From contig NZ_JWLW01000009.1 in NCBI RefSeq assembly GCF_000808575.1, forward strand, positions 26,218 to 90,217: a stretch of DNA of 64,000 nt, given 5' to 3'. Under the pieces are notes generated by a model. The model was not told the origin of the DNA. It worked only from the letters and a program-made list of their open reading frames with translations, and ran no database searches. Each line of letters starts with the position of its first letter. Positions within the stretch are counted from its first letter, which is position 1. The stretch comes from Alteromonas marina (GTDB taxonomy: Bacteria > Pseudomonadota > Gammaproteobacteria > Enterobacterales > Alteromonadaceae). Both the position numbers and the translations under genes were made by a program. Positions 1 to 9,750 of the stretch are shown here, one piece after another.

Positions 1-2
1 TT

Positions 3-245
3 AAAGAAGCAGGCTTTGTGCTGAACACCTCAGGTGGCGAAATTAAAGGTGGGCCAGACGTATTTTTAGCGCAATCATCAACGATGGCTGACCGTGCTGA
101 CGTAGCGTTTAGCGACGAGACTGTGGCAATTCCAAGCTGCTTCTACGAGTTTGCACAACGCTATGAAATGCCTGATGGCAAGCTTTACAAAGGCTTTGTT
201 GCCGCATCGGCAGATAAAATCTTTGAAAGCACCAATGCTAAGTAA
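3..245 (+). CDS. DUF1338-type protein, C-terminal fragment
   Basis: The reading frame is open from the left edge of the window to a TAA, so only the last 80 residues are present and the true start lies outside. The visible part has the stretch GGPDVFLAQSSTMAD, then IPSCFYEFAQRY, then GFVAASADKIFEST. I recognise this as the C-terminal end of DUF1338 family proteins, a VOC-like metal-dependent fold. Characterised members are 2-oxoadipate dioxygenase/decarboxylases that form 2-hydroxyglutarate in lysine breakdown. The substrate here cannot be told from the fragment. A good rho-independent terminator follows 18 bases after the stop, so this is the last gene of its transcript. The family call is from memory of conserved motifs. 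Confidence 0.65.
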   Translation, partial: KEAGFVLNTSGGEIKGGPDVFLAQSSTMADRADVAFSDETVAIPSCFYEFAQRYEMPDGKLYKGFVAASADKIFESTNAK

Positions 246-263
246 CGAGTCTGCTTAGTCATT

Positions 264-288
264 AAAAAAGCCCGATAGGGCTTTTTTT
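264..288 (+). terminator. Rho-independent terminator after the DUF1338 gene
   Basis: A-rich left arm ending in GCCC, loop GATA, right arm GGGC followed by a run of seven T on the + strand. It sits between the + strand gene ending at 245 and the - strand gene ending at 310. Because both arms carry A/T runs it could work in both directions. Confidence 0.85.
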
Positions 289-309
289 GTTTATGCTTAG
301 CTGAAGACA

Positions 310-2478
310 TTACCGATTAGGCTCAGTAGTATGCCTTGCCAAGAACTGATCGTAAGGCATTGGTTTATCGAAGTAAAACCCCTGCATTAGCTGAATATCG
401 GCCTGCTCCATGAAAGGCAAATAAGACTCCAACTCTACGCCTTCAGCCACCACATCTATTTGCAAACTCTTTAACATGGCTATCAAACCATTAAATAGCG
501 CATTGGCTTTGCTATCTTGGTGAATACCCTGAATTAAGCTTTTATCCACCTTAACCACTTCAAACTGGAAACTTCGCAAGTAGCTAAGAGATGAAAAGCC
601 ACTGCCAAAATCATCCAGAGACAGTCTAAACCCATGATCTCTCAACGTGTTTAATGCTCTAAGTGCTGATTTTTCATCGCGAATAAAGACCGACTCAGTG
701 AGCTCTAGTTCAATAAATTCGGGAGACACATCATTATCCATACAGATAGACATTGCCTGATTTGGAAATTCTGGGTCAAGCATCTGATTAGCGCTGATAT
801 TCACAGACAAAGGAATGGCATCACCCTGCTGCGACTCCATTATTGAAATGTAATCACATGCCGCTTCCAGCGCTTGAAGGCCTATGGCACTGTCTAGCTT
901 GTACTCTTCTGCTATAGGAATAAACACTGCTGGCGATACAACACCGTGCAAGCCTGAAATCCAGCGACACAGTACTTCACCGCCCTTTAACTCGCCGTTT
1001 AGATCGTATTTACCCTGAATATAGAAATCGAGAAGGTGGTTCTCTACCGTTCTGCGCAAGTCATTCACCATACTGACCTGCTGGGTCATGCTCTCATAGA
1101 GACCTGACTCGTAAATAAACGCCTGACCTTTACCCAGCTCTTTCGCACGGTACATTGCGGCGTCGGCACACTGCACCAGGCTTTCTAGGTTATCACTATG
1201 TTCTGGAAATTCAGCAATACCAATACTGGCAGACAGCCTAAGCTCCGACGTTTTTACGGTTATGGCGTCTTCTTCTATCTGGCTGATAAGCCGCTCAGAG
1301 CGTTCAGCAATTTCCTCAACATTCTGATTAGGCAATACGGCAATAAACTCATCACCACCCCACCTGCCGACTTCCCCTATCGGGCCGAATATGGCAGTAA
1401 GGAGCGCTCCTACGCGCTGAAGCTCAATATCCCCTCTTTCATGCCCTGCGTTATCGTTAATTGCTTTGAACCCGTCCAGATCAATAAAGACCAAAATAAA
1501 GTGCTGTTCTTTTTGTACTAACCCGGAGATGGACTCACGCAGCGAATTGCGATTGGAAAGGCCGGTTAACTCATCGTGCAATGCCAGTTGACGTAGTTTA
1601 GCTTCGTTGCGTTTTCTATCGCTGATGTCGCGCATTGTAGCAATTAAATAAGATGACGTTTGCTGGTAGGTCTCAAACAGAGCCACCGAGATATCGACAA
1701 CCTTAATTTCGCCGTTTTGCGTCTTCACTTTCGACTCGAAGCGAATTTGTTTATCAAGCGCCAACTGCACTTTATCGACTTTCTCAGCAATGAATATTTG
1801 GTTGAAATCCAAACCAATGCATTGCTCTTTAAAAGGCGCAGCAATCAGCTGAATATATGCATCGTTACATTCTGTGATAACAAGATCAGGTGAGAGTACT
1901 AACATGGGCTCACGTGAGCTCGCAAAAGCAGAGGCCATTAAGTGAAACGATTGTTCAGCTTTGCGCTGCTGAGTAATGTCTTTTGTGGTGCCAACAATAT
2001 GAAGCGCTTCACCCGCTTTTCCGCGCTTCAGCACGCGCCCGCGCAGCCTTACCCACTGAAAATCGCTGTCGAGCTTTAAGCGAAAAGAAAACTCTATACG
2101 GTCACGATTGCCGTGTAGCGCCATGCTCCAGTGAAACTGCAGACCGTCTAAATCGTCCTCATGTACCCGCTCTAGAAGCTCAATTAAGGTGCCTGACCAG
2201 GTAGATACACTTTCAGAATGTAGTGAGAATGAGCGAAATTCCATAATGTCATTCTCTGCCTCCCAATTCCAAAAAGACTCCTGCGACGCCCATAGTGCAA
2301 GTTCCAAATCTTTCTGTGCACTTTGGCTTTTTTGAAGCGTAGCATACAAACTTTGCGTCTTTTCTCTCAGCAAAGCTTCGGCTTGCTCTCTCGCATTTCG
2401 CTCTCGCTTTAAACGCCTTTCAAGTAACGCAGCACGGTCGCTACCAGAAGGCGTGCTATGCGTTGTTCCATCTGACAT
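310..2478 (-). CDS. PAS-PAS-GGDEF-EAL protein (c-di-GMP synthesis/breakdown), partner of H-NOX
   Basis: A 722-residue cytoplasmic protein that should make and/or break down the second messenger cyclic di-GMP. Order of parts: a charged N-terminal coiled coil (about 15-60), two PAS/PAC modules (about 65-175 and 180-295), a GGDEF domain (about 297-460) and an EAL domain (about 475-715). The GGDEF signature is intact at 374-378, but I see no RxxD inhibitory site just before it. In the EAL domain the name-giving motif reads EVL at 501-503; the other key parts are kept: SVNIS with Asn560, ELTES 592-596, DDFGSG 622-627, AEGVE 678-682. So phosphodiesterase activity is likely but not certain. It lies 12 bases downstream of the H-NOX gene, and H-NOX proteins in related marine bacteria control such enzymes in response to nitric oxide. 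That link is inferred from gene order and family knowledge. Confidence 0.9.
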   Translation of the reverse strand: MSDGTTHSTPSGSDRAALLERRLKRERNAREQAEALLREKTQSLYATLQKSQSAQKDLELALWASQESFWNWEAENDIMEFRSFSLHSESVSTWSGTLIELLERVHEDDLDGLQFHWSMALHGNRDRIEFSFRLKLDSDFQWVRLRGRVLKRGKAGEALHIVGTTKDITQQRKAEQSFHLMASAFASSREPMLVLSPDLVITECNDAYIQLIAAPFKEQCIGLDFNQIFIAEKVDKVQLALDKQIRFESKVKTQNGEIKVVDISVALFETYQQTSSYLIATMRDISDRKRNEAKLRQLALHDELTGLSNRNSLRESISGLVQKEQHFILVFIDLDGFKAINDNAGHERGDIELQRVGALLTAIFGPIGEVGRWGGDEFIAVLPNQNVEEIAERSERLISQIEEDAITVKTSELRLSASIGIAEFPEHSDNLESLVQCADAAMYRAKELGKGQAFIYESGLYESMTQQVSMVNDLRRTVENHLLDFYIQGKYDLNGELKGGEVLCRWISGLHGVVSPAVFIPIAEEYKLDSAIGLQALEAACDYISIMESQQGDAIPLSVNISANQMLDPEFPNQAMSICMDNDVSPEFIELELTESVFIRDEKSALRALNTLRDHGFRLSLDDFGSGFSSLSYLRSFQFEVVKVDKSLIQGIHQDSKANALFNGLIAMLKSLQIDVVAEGVELESYLPFMEQADIQLMQGFYFDKPMPYDQFLARHTTEPNR

Positions 2479-2490
2479 AACATGCCTCCG

Positions 2491-3027
2491 TTAAACGAGA
2501 GATATACTAAATTCGTAGGTATGAGGCCTATCTAGTTGATGGGTTTCCCTTTCCAGGGTGCAGTTGTAATGAGCTGCGGCTGCGTCCATCAAGCCTTCTG
2601 CTAAAGGATATAATTCTCTTTCAGAATAATACTGTAAGCGCATGGTGTTATCGGTTCTGGATATCACCGTAAATCGGGGTAGGTCGGCGTCTGGGTAGAG
2701 CTTCTTAACCTGAACATGAATGTCGCCGTCCAAGTGCTCCAGCATATCCAACATGCCTTCTGTACTGGCTAGCACGTCGCGATGTACTGCACCTAACTTA
2801 CCAAATAAGTAATAGCCAAAATCGTAGAGTAGCTCGTTAGCTGACTTACCCGTTTTCTCCACCAGCACACCTAACAGGCGTTGCATTTGTTCAAACGGGT
2901 AATAGCCCACTGCGGTATAAGCGCCGTCGTTTTCTAACCCAGCTTCCATGATGACATCGTCAGCAAACTCAGGAGAAACTTTCTCCTCGAGCATATCGAT
3001 TAACGATGTAAAAACTATGCCTAGCAT
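2491..3027 (-). CDS. hnoX: H-NOX heme nitric-oxide sensor
   Basis: A 178-residue heme NO/O2-binding domain protein (HNOB fold), standing alone as is usual in facultative aerobes. The proximal heme ligand is His104, in the stretch GDIHVQVKKLYP, and the heme-propionate motif YxSxR is at Tyr133, Ser135, Arg137. There is no membrane segment, so it is cytosolic. It is the first gene of a two-gene unit with the GGDEF-EAL enzyme downstream, the classic arrangement in which NO-bound H-NOX changes c-di-GMP turnover and attachment or biofilm behaviour. The ATG is preceded by GAGGA at six bases, which fixes the start. A possible promoter, TTGTTC and TACACT with 16 bases between, lies just upstream in the gap after parC; this is only a visual match. 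Confidence 0.93.
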   Translation of the reverse strand: MLGIVFTSLIDMLEEKVSPEFADDVIMEAGLENDGAYTAVGYYPFEQMQRLLGVLVEKTGKSANELLYDFGYYLFGKLGAVHRDVLASTEGMLDMLEHLDGDIHVQVKKLYPDADLPRFTVISRTDNTMRLQYYSERELYPLAEGLMDAAAAHYNCTLERETHQLDRPHTYEFSISLV

Positions 3028-3090
3028 GTAAATTCCTCATCTAATCCCTTTTTGAGTGTAGTTCACCTAAGCATAAGAACAACTTAAACT

Positions 3091-5376
3091 TTATGACAAA
3101 TCTTCAGATGTTTCGTCCTTGCTGGGTAAGACAACTTCAACCGTATCAACCCGCTGTAGTCCTCGCGGTAATTTATTCCCTCTTCGGCCTCTTTCTCCCT
3201 GATAGTGGGTAAGGTCGTCAGCCGTCAGTGTCATGTTGCGCTTACCGGCTCCCACTTTAATTGCGGCACCATCAGGTACAACAGCAAGCACCTTCACATA
3301 CTCTTCACGAGACTGTGATTTTGCTGAAGGAATATTGATAAGCTTGTTCCCCTTCCCTTTACCTAAACTCGGTAAATCGCGTAGAGGGAACATGAGCATA
3401 CGACCTTCGTTTGAAATACTTAGGCACCAATCGGAGTCAGGGTTAGTCACTGGCATGGGTTTCATTACTTTTGCGGCAGTAGGTAATGATAAGTAGGCTT
3501 TACCTGCCTTGTTCTTACTCACCATATCTTTAAACGTGCCTACGAAGCCATAGCCTGCATCAGAACCTACTAAGAATTTGCTTTCGTCTTGCGCCATAAT
3601 GACGTGTTGGAATGACTCGCCACCCACTATGCTGAAGCGGCCTGTTAGCGGCTCTCCCTGACTTCGTGCAGACGGTAATCCATGAGCGTCACAAGAGAAA
3701 GTACGACCTGAACTATCCATAAACACGGCAGGCTGATTGCTCTTGCCTTCGGCGCTGGATAAATAGGCATCACCCGCTTTGTAACTTAAACCTTCCGCAT
3801 CAATATCGTGACCTTTCGCACAACGTGCCCAGCCTTTTTCTGAAAGTACTACCGTTACTGATTCAGCAGGCACCAACTCTTTTTCAGACAAGGCTTTAGC
3901 TTCGCCACGCTCAACAATTGGCGAGCGTCTATCGTCACCATATTTTTCAGCGTCTGCAAGAATTTCTTTTTTGATAAGCGTTTTAAGACGGCGATCTGAA
4001 CCAAGCAACTGCTGTAGCTTGTCACGCTCTGCGGCAAGTTCGTCCTGCTCGCCTTTAATTTTCATTTCTTCCAGTTTGGCTAAGTGACGAAGCTTAAGTT
4101 CGAGAATAGCTTCAGCTTGCTTATCACTTAATCCGAAACGGGACATTAATTCAGGTTTTGGTTTATCGTAAGTACGAATAATTTCGATGACTTCATCGAT
4201 ATTTAGAAACGCAATCAACAAACCTTCTAGAATATGCAGGCGAGCTAACACTTTGTCTAAGCGGTACTGCAAACGACGCGTTACCGTATCTTTGCGATAC
4301 TGCAACCACTCAGACAAGATGGTACGCAAGTCTTTAACCTGCGGACGGCCGTCTAGACCAATCATATTCAGGTTAACGCGATAGTTTTTCTCAAGGTCGG
4401 TAGTTGCGAATAAATGCTGCATTAATTGGGTGACATCAATGCGGTTTGAGCGAGGCGTAATCACCAAACGGGTTGGATTTTCATGATCCGATTCGTCTCG
4501 AAGATCGCTTACCATCGGTAACTTTTTCGCCTGCATTTGCGCGGCAATTTGCTCTAGTATCTTGGCACCAGACGCTTGGTGTGGCAAGGCAGTTATAACA
4601 ACGTCACCGTTTTCCTCGCCATATACTGCACGCATTTTTATCGAGCCACGGCCAGTTTCGTAAAGTTTTTGAATATCAGCCTTTGGCGTAATAATTTCAG
4701 CTTCGGTAGGATAGTCAGGTCCACTAACGTGTTCTAGCACATCGCTAAGTTCGGCTTTGCTGTTATCCAGCAACATAGCGCACGCATTAGCCAGCTCTCT
4801 TACGTTGTGCGGTGGAATATCGGTCGCCATGCCCACTGCGATACCTGTCACACCATTTAAGAGAATATGAGGTAAGCGGGCAGGTAGAACACTAGGCTCT
4901 TCTAACGTACCATCGAAGTTTGGTACCCAGTCTACAGTACCTTGTCCAAGTTCATTCAGCAGCACTTCAGAGAAGCGCGAGAGCTTAGCTTCCGTATAAC
5001 GCATGGCAGCAAACGATTTCGGATCATCCGGCGCACCCCAGTTGCCTTGACCATCTACTAAAGGGTAGCGATAAGAGAAAGGCTGAGCCATGAGCACCAT
5101 CGCCTCATAACAGGCAGAATCGCCGTGAGGATGAAACTTACCCAGCACATCACCGACGGTTCTCGCCGATTTTTTATATTTGGCGTTTGCACTTAAGCCT
5201 AGGTCTGACATCGCATAAATGATGCGTCGCTGAACAGGCTTTAAGCCATCCGAAATATGTGGAAGTGCACGGTCCATGATGACGTACATGGAATAGTTTA
5301 GATAAGCGTCTTCGGTGAAACGTCGAAGAGGAAGTTGCTCTACCCCATCGCGATTAATGATGATCTCGTCACTCAT
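3091..5376 (-). CDS. parC: DNA topoisomerase IV subunit A
   Basis: ParC cuts and rejoins double-stranded DNA to separate linked daughter chromosomes; it works as an A2B2 complex with ParE, which is not in this window. At 761 residues the length is normal. The active-site tyrosine is Tyr127 in [10 protein letters not shown]. The quinolone-resistance region reads [10 protein letters not shown], with Ser87 and Glu91 at the positions of E. coli Ser80 and Glu84, so the usual resistance substitutions are absent. The C-terminal half carries the beta-pinwheel repeats, and the protein ends in an acidic tail. The H-NOX gene starts 63 bases downstream on the same strand. Confidence 0.97.
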   Translation of the reverse strand: MSDEIIINRDGVEQLPLRRFTEDAYLNYSMYVIMDRALPHISDGLKPVQRRIIYAMSDLGLSANAKYKKSARTVGDVLGKFHPHGDSACYEAMVLMAQPFSYRYPLVDGQGNWGAPDDPKSFAAMRYTEAKLSRFSEVLLNELGQGTVDWVPNFDGTLEEPSVLPARLPHILLNGVTGIAVGMATDIPPHNVRELANACAMLLDNSKAELSDVLEHVSGPDYPTEAEIITPKADIQKLYETGRGSIKMRAVYGEENGDVVITALPHQASGAKILEQIAAQMQAKKLPMVSDLRDESDHENPTRLVITPRSNRIDVTQLMQHLFATTDLEKNYRVNLNMIGLDGRPQVKDLRTILSEWLQYRKDTVTRRLQYRLDKVLARLHILEGLLIAFLNIDEVIEIIRTYDKPKPELMSRFGLSDKQAEAILELKLRHLAKLEEMKIKGEQDELAAERDKLQQLLGSDRRLKTLIKKEILADAEKYGDDRRSPIVERGEAKALSEKELVPAESVTVVLSEKGWARCAKGHDIDAEGLSYKAGDAYLSSAEGKSNQPAVFMDSSGRTFSCDAHGLPSARSQGEPLTGRFSIVGGESFQHVIMAQDESKFLVGSDAGYGFVGTFKDMVSKNKAGKAYLSLPTAAKVMKPMPVTNPDSDWCLSISNEGRMLMFPLRDLPSLGKGKGNKLINIPSAKSQSREEYVKVLAVVPDGAAIKVGAGKRNMTLTADDLTHYQGERGRRGNKLPRGLQRVDTVEVVLPSKDETSEDLS

Positions 5377-5660
5377 GATAGTTTTTTCGTTTTGTTATTA
5401 ATACCAATAGGCTCGTGCTAGTGAGGCGGTCGTTTATGGGTGGTTTAGCGCACCACATAGTGAATTCACGCGAGCAATAAAGCTATTGTGGGGTAAACCG
5501 CAATTGTGTGCAATCCTTGAAAACATTTGTCATAGCATTTGAGCGCTCAAAAAGGCTGTTTAACCTTTGTTCCGTAATAAACTAAACCTAGTGATTAACG
5601 GCTGTGGCGCAATATTTTGTCATTACGTACATAGAGTGGTTAAATAGAGAAGGATGAATT

Positions 5661-8600
5661 TTGCCGTTCAATATTCACCCCAAAAATAATAAAACCTTTA
5701 TTCAGACGGTAATTAAAGTACAGATTAATATGGCAATATTTCGCGTATTCTCTTTTCTGCTTGTTTTGTTAGGTAGCTTCTTGCCCTCCTGCTTACATGC
5801 CCAGCATATCGAGCAGCTTTTTGATGAACAAAGTACGCTTGATTTGTCAGATTCACTGTATTTTTTATTCGAAACTGACTATCAGCTTACCATTGGTGAT
5901 GTATCAAGAAGGCGAAGCGACTTTTTAATGCATCCACACGACAACCCCAATTTTGGCTTTCGTAATAACGGCATGTGGCTACTTACGTCGGTAACCAATG
6001 TTTCGAACGACAAACACTGGGTCTTTTCAATCAACTTTAGCCAGCTGGATAGCGTTGATTTTTACCTAGTAAAAGATGGAAAGGTCATTAGTCAAAGTCA
6101 TCAGGGAAAAGCACAAAAGGAACAACGTTTTCGCGTGCCGACTTTTCGTGTTGAACTTCCCAACAGCGACCCCGTCGACCTTTACATTCGCATTGAAAGC
6201 CATTCATCCAGTCTGATTGCCCCGCTTCGTATTCAAGCTGAACCTCTGCATAGCAGTTACTTTCAGATGGACAGTTTGCTGTGGGGCTTTTTCTACGGTG
6301 GCTTACTCATTCTAGCGATTTACAATTTAGCGCTGTTTTTCGGCGTAAGAGAAAAGAGTCTACTTGCGTATGTGGGCTATATACTGGCGGTAATCTTGTG
6401 GCAGTTTGTGTGGGGCGGGCATACACACCTATTGTTCACCCAAGGCATTCCATCATTGCTGGTTGGTCATTCAGAGCTAATATTCGTCATTATTGGTATA
6501 AGCTCAGGCTTATTTACCATGACGTTTTTAGAAACCGAAAAACATTCCTCCACTGCCCATCCCATTATCAAACTGTTATTGGTATGCCAGGTATTAACAG
6601 GGCTAGTGTGCTTTATCAATCTTCTCCCCTCTATATGGAAGAACAACCTTGTATATGGCGTAGGCCTAGTAGCGATTTTGAGCTATATCTGCGCGGGGTT
6701 TGAAGCCTTCTTTAATAATTTCAAACCTGCACGCTATTTTATTTTTGCATGGAGCATGCTTGCCACCGGCGCTATTATTGGCATGTTAAGCCTTATCGGC
6801 GTTTTGCCCTCTAATGATTTTACTACCTACTGTTTTCAGGTTGGCGTTTTTCTAGAGGCAGGACTTTTCTCTTTCGCGCTTATGGAGAAAAGCAGAGGTC
6901 AGCTTGAAAGTGAGGTAGAGCAAGCCACTAACGATTTGCGCAACAATGTTGAGCTTATTGAAGAGCAAAACGCGCGCTTAGACATTGCGCGGAAAGATGC
7001 GATCAAAGCCAGCAATGTGAAGTCTCAGTTCCTAGCGAACATGAGCCACGAAATTCGAACTCCACTTAATGCGATACTAGGTTTCAGCAAAGAACTCAAC
7101 AACGCGCCCTTGCCAACAGATCAACAAGAGCAAGTGCGAATCGTCAATACCGCCGCTGAAAACTTGCTCACTATAGTTAACGATGTTCTCGACTTTTCAA
7201 AAATTGAAGCCGGTAAATTGCAAATAAACAATCAACCGTTTTCGCCCAATAAATTGCTCGAAGAGATGGTCACCATCATGGCTAAATCTTCGCACAGTAA
7301 GCGTATTGAATTCGTTTTTGACTTAAACCCGCTACCTGAAAAGCTTATTGGCGATGTGTTTCGCATCAAACAGGTGCTAAATAACCTGCTCAGTAATGCA
7401 TTAAAATTTACATCCAGTGGAGCCATTACATTCTCAGCAAGTGGGCGCTCGTTAGCGCACGGCATCCACGAGTTGAATATTACCGTTGAAGATACGGGTA
7501 TTGGAATTAGCCGACAGGACAGGAAAAAGCTGTTTAACGCTTTTTCACAAGTAGATGATGCACTTAATCGCAATTATCAAGGTACAGGTTTAGGCCTTGT
7601 TATAAGCAGAGAGTTAGTTCGCCTAATGAATGGCGACCTTACCCTTAAAAGTGTTCTTGGCCAGGGCTCAACTTTTAGCGTATCCCTTCGCATGAATCAG
7701 TTAAGCCAAAAGTATTCGCTGACAAGTAGCAACGATTGGAAAGGGAAAAGCGTTGTGATATTCGATCCCATTCCTGCAACCCGTCGCTCAAGCGCTAACA
7801 TGTTATCTATCTTAGGCGCGAATATCATTTCAGTGGAGTCTTTGGACTACTTAGCTACACTAGATGGTCAATATGACTTTTTCATGGCAACGGTACCGGT
7901 AAGTAAAATGTCGCTACGTGATACTTTTCTTAGCCGGTTTGTACAATTCCCGGCTCAAAAGCGCATTCTCTGGTATTCTGGACCCGAACCGTTTGCTCAA
8001 TATCCCAGCCTTTCGCAACATTTCCATTCCCAAGTGCGCATGCCCATTACCTTGACTAAATTAGATAGTTTGGTGAATCAGCACGCGACACCGGCAAAAA
8101 ATGCGATGCAGGAGAAGATTGGTAGCCTTCCCAGTGTAAAAATATTAGCCGTTGATGACATGGAAATGAATTTAAAGCTCCTGCATACATGGCTTGATCA
8201 TTCACCTGTAGAGCTAATTACGACAATTAGCGGACAAGACGCCGTTAACCAGTGTCAAACACAAGAGTTCGACCTGATTTTGATGGACGTTCAGATGCCG
8301 GGGATGGACGGTATACAAGCTACCAGAGAGATTCGGAAGTCCCCTATAAATATGGGCACGCCCATCATTGCCGTTACTGCTCATGCTTTCAAAGAGGAAC
8401 AGGAGCGCTTACTTGCTTCTGGTATGGATGACTACCTACCCAAACCCATTGAAATAGATTTGCTAATTAATCTTATTAAGTCATGGTGTCACAATATTGA
8501 ACCAGGAAAAATTGAACTGCCCTCTGTCGATTGGCAGCTCGCATTAAAGCGTGCTAATCAAAATCAAGATACAGCAAGAGAGATGTTAGATGGCTTCGTA

Positions 8601-8849
8601 GCTATGCTACCAGAATGTATCTATACGCTTTCGACACTTTGGCAAAAACAAGATTACAACGAACTTAAAACCGAAGTGCACAAGCTACACGGTGCGTGTT
8701 GCTATACTGGCCTTCCACTTATGCAGCACCTTGCACATGAAACCGAAAGTGCGCTTAAACTAGGTCAACATAACCTTGTGGATGAGCATTTACCTGCACT
8801 TATCGCGGAAGCCGAAAAAATATTACGAGAGAGTAAATCTGGCCTTTAA
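5661..8849 (+). CDS. 7TM-DISM hybrid sensor histidine kinase with receiver and HPt domains
   Basis: A large phosphorelay sensor. A hydrophobic leader is followed by a periplasmic 7TMR-DISM sensing domain (about 60-200), a block of about seven membrane helices (about 205-410), a coiled coil, the HisKA domain with phospho-accepting His463 (MSHEIRTPLN), an ATPase domain with N, G1 and G2 boxes, a degenerate receiver without an acceptor Asp (about 695-800), a true receiver with Asp876 (LMDVQMPGMDG) and an HPt domain with His1007. The arrangement resembles BarA but with a 7TM sensor like LadS/RetS. The TTG at 5661 has AAGGA six bases upstream. An alternative ATG at 5730 would give a standard signal peptide ending near Leu-His-Ala; residue numbers here use the TTG. 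No response regulator lies next to it, so its output is unknown. Confidence 0.9.
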   Translation: MPFNIHPKNNKTFIQTVIKVQINMAIFRVFSFLLVLLGSFLPSCLHAQHIEQLFDEQSTLDLSDSLYFLFETDYQLTIGDVSRRRSDFLMHPHDNPNFGFRNNGMWLLTSVTNVSNDKHWVFSINFSQLDSVDFYLVKDGKVISQSHQGKAQKEQRFRVPTFRVELPNSDPVDLYIRIESHSSSLIAPLRIQAEPLHSSYFQMDSLLWGFFYGGLLILAIYNLALFFGVREKSLLAYVGYILAVILWQFVWGGHTHLLFTQGIPSLLVGHSELIFVIIGISSGLFTMTFLETEKHSSTAHPIIKLLLVCQVLTGLVCFINLLPSIWKNNLVYGVGLVAILSYICAGFEAFFNNFKPARYFIFAWSMLATGAIIGMLSLIGVLPSNDFTTYCFQVGVFLEAGLFSFALMEKSRGQLESEVEQATNDLRNNVELIEEQNARLDIARKDAIKASNVKSQFLANMSHEIRTPLNAILGFSKELNNAPLPTDQQEQVRIVNTAAENLLTIVNDVLDFSKIEAGKLQINNQPFSPNKLLEEMVTIMAKSSHSKRIEFVFDLNPLPEKLIGDVFRIKQVLNNLLSNALKFTSSGAITFSASGRSLAHGIHELNITVEDTGIGISRQDRKKLFNAFSQVDDALNRNYQGTGLGLVISRELVRLMNGDLTLKSVLGQGSTFSVSLRMNQLSQKYSLTSSNDWKGKSVVIFDPIPATRRSSANMLSILGANIISVESLDYLATLDGQYDFFMATVPVSKMSLRDTFLSRFVQFPAQKRILWYSGPEPFAQYPSLSQHFHSQVRMPITLTKLDSLVNQHATPAKNAMQEKIGSLPSVKILAVDDMEMNLKLLHTWLDHSPVELITTISGQDAVNQCQTQEFDLILMDVQMPGMDGIQATREIRKSPINMGTPIIAVTAHAFKEEQERLLASGMDDYLPKPIEIDLLINLIKSWCHNIEPGKIELPSVDWQLALKRANQNQDTAREMLDGFVAMLPECIYTLSTLWQKQDYNELKTEVHKLHGACCYTGLPLMQHLAHETESALKLGQHNLVDEHLPALIAEAEKILRESKSGL

Positions 8850-8890
8850 CGGCGCGTTTTTTACACTTCGAGTAAAGCGTGTGTTTCTGA

Positions 8891-9586
8891 TTAACTGTCT
8901 AGGGATGACTGACGTGTTTGCTGACATTGGGCAATTAGCCTAGCAAATTCGCTGGCTTCTCTGTCTAACTCTGAACTTGCGATAAAAATGTCAAAACCCA
9001 GCCTTTTTCTTAGCTCTACCATGCGGTGTGCTAGCATGGCTTTGATTCCCTTAATAACGGTGCCGTCCTCCATAACATACTGTTTGTCATCAAACATTGA
9101 TTGTTCATAGCAACTCCCCGATGCGCACCCCTCATCAGTATTTTGCATTAACAAAGGTCGTTGCTCCATGAGTAAATGGGTCGCAAGCCTTGGTGAAATA
9201 GTATTGAGGAAATCTGTATAGCTTTTCAGTTTAAAACCGATTGTTTCTAGAGGAACATGGTCAAGTCCATGCCGCACACGGGGGCAATCTGCACGCTGTA
9301 AGTTGTCCCAATGAATACGCCAAGAGCCAAGGCGATGACGATAAGTGATATAGTCTTTTGCGATTTCCAAGCTGTAGTCTGGCTCGCGTATTTTGAAGTA
9401 GCCGACCAGCAAACACACCAACGCTGCGCTTGTCAAAAAGATACCCGCTAAGAACAACCAGTCTGGTAGAAAGGCCAGCCATAGCGCTGCAATAAACAGA
9501 CCTACGCAGCCCAATACAATGCTAGTAATGCCATTACTTTTCGATGAAGCTCGAATATAGATAGGTTCAACATTAGTGCCAGACAT
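8891..9586 (-). CDS. DUF2982-like membrane protein
   Basis: A 231-residue protein with two membrane helices near the N-terminus (about 22-41 and 45-65), followed by a soluble domain. A short cysteine-containing stretch, GCASGSC, lies near residues 153-159. I recognise it as DUF2982, a family of unknown function found mainly in Alteromonadales; the name rests on recall of overall pattern. The soluble part has features reminiscent of a PH-like membrane-associated domain (YSLEIAKDYITYRHRLGSWRIHWDNL), which is an inference. It converges with the hybrid kinase gene, with 41 bases between the stop codons. No function is proposed. Confidence 0.65.
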   Translation of the reverse strand: MSGTNVEPIYIRASSKSNGITSIVLGCVGLFIAALWLAFLPDWLFLAGIFLTSAALVCLLVGYFKIREPDYSLEIAKDYITYRHRLGSWRIHWDNLQRADCPRVRHGLDHVPLETIGFKLKSYTDFLNTISPRLATHLLMEQRPLLMQNTDEGCASGSCYEQSMFDDKQYVMEDGTVIKGIKAMLAHRMVELRKRLGFDIFIASSELDREASEFARLIAQCQQTRQSSLDS

Positions 9587-9750
9587 ACAAATACACCACC
9601 AACATAATTACAGCCCAAACAATATAGAGTCTAATGCGTTTGCATTTCACGCAGTCAGTATGCCACCAGCGCAATATTGGGTTTGATTTTCGCATACGCT
9701 AACAACACTTTCTTATACGCCTGTTAAAGAGGGATAGTTTAACCGTAAAA

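Noticed and set aside
1198..2204. Several + strand open frames within the GGDEF-EAL gene
   Set aside because: They lie antisense to a clear domain-rich coding gene and show no protein-family pattern.
3091..5376. Quinolone-resistance change in ParC
   Set aside because: The key positions are Ser87 and Glu91, the susceptible forms.
5654..5689. 11-codon frame just before the hybrid kinase start
   Set aside because: The AAGGA site is too close to its ATG and correctly spaced for the TTG at 5661 instead.
6281..6703. 140-codon + strand frame inside the hybrid kinase gene
   Set aside because: Out of frame with the 7TM-DISM coding sequence and without any recognisable domain.
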